Source of the DNA: Halalkalibacter oceani
GTDB lineage: Bacteria > Bacillota > Bacilli > Bacillales > Bacillaceae_D
DNA: 64,000 nt
Assembly: GCF_023715705.1 (NCBI RefSeq)
Contig: NZ_JAMBOS010000009.1
Coordinates: forward strand, 62,001-126,000
Direction: 5' to 3'
In this document: piece by piece, positions 63,721 to 64,000 of the stretch
How the letters are laid out: each line of letters opens with the position of its first letter
Numbering within the stretch: position 1 is the stretch's first letter
Position numbers and translations under genes: made by a program
The notes under the pieces: model-generated
Database searches by the model: none
The model's input: the letters and a program-made list of their open reading frames with translations, nothing else
Told to the model about the DNA's origin: nothing

Positions 63721-64000
63721 CTCCCCCCAAACAGAAAAGGTAAGCAAATTACTACTTACTTTTTCACCTGCTGCGTAGGGATGATATCAGAAGCTTGCTA
63801 TTAGGTTTTGAAGTCCAATGAAGCTTTTTTTATATTGCCCCAAATCTCATAATATGAAAGGGTAATGGAAATAGCTTTATAAATCAATCGAACAATTAAA
63901 GAGAGTGTAAAACTATCGCTCCTAAAATAGTCCTCGCTAAGTTGGTGGTGTTTGGTTTTAGATTTTAGGAACTTGTCTATCAAGCGTTGCTACTTCCCCA
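63721..64000. other. AT-rich window end, no gene recognised
   Basis: A 60-codon minus-strand frame (63801-63983) has no ribosome binding site or recognisable motif. It may be further debris of the decayed region. Confidence 0.4.

Noticed and set aside
62496-64000. Insertion-sequence transposase in the right-end debris
   Set aside because: No transposase motif or terminal repeats could be seen; the only recognisable fragments fit DUF2397.

Overview
The window comes from an endospore-forming member of the Bacillaceae. This is inferred from gene content: ponA-recU-yppC-sspM-yppE order as in Bacillus subtilis, RacA, an Spo0E-like phosphatase, KapB, a YhcN/YlaJ-type spore lipoprotein, the DUF2524 and YpjP families, a lysine riboswitch, and AGGAGG-type ribosome binding sites with occasional TTG/GTG starts. 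The species cannot be named from sequence alone.

1-31 kb is mostly chromosomal housekeeping. It holds a truncated class A penicillin-binding protein gene and recU; yppC, sspM, racA-like and yppE; ilvA and cheV; a YitT-type membrane protein; an NlpC/P60 hydrolase; a DJ-1/PfpI protein and RNase Z; a thioredoxin-like protein and a bacilliredoxin; a four-gene run of cvfC-like, a small acidic protein and two PH-domain membrane proteins; a YaaN/TelA operon; gltA-gltB; ypjP, three small membrane proteins and kapB.

31-44 kb is catabolic. A PucR-type regulator stands divergent to three genes: a gamma-family PLP enzyme, an M20 amidohydrolase and an M24 'pseudo-peptidase' resembling ectoine hydrolase. 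After an EamA exporter comes an IclR regulator divergent to a TRAP transporter, an alcohol dehydrogenase, kduD and kduI, which together suggest uptake and catabolism of unsaturated uronates. Next is dapA on the minus strand under a well-formed lysine riboswitch.

44-51 kb carries small sporulation and membrane genes, a very short transcription unit encoding a 32-aa peptide, a cold-shock gene, an AbgT transporter and a GmhB-type phosphatase.

51-62.5 kb is one tight 11-kb operon-like run: a second TRAP transporter (its binding-protein gene carries two compensating frameshifts), three SDRs, a Gfo/Idh/MocA oxidoreductase, a MaoC-type hydratase, a GH88 unsaturated-glucuronyl hydrolase, a family I CoA-transferase, a divergent DHDPS-family enzyme and an enoyl-CoA hydratase. 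The mix of uronyl-saccharide cleavage with CoA-thioester chemistry matches no pathway I recognise and is the best candidate for an undescribed system. KduI/KduD in the first cluster could process the sugar released by GH88 in the second.

62.5-64 kb has no intact gene. It contains what looks like a decayed DUF2397 (Wadjet type III JetA-like) gene. Several intergenic gaps carry related hairpin-bearing repeats.
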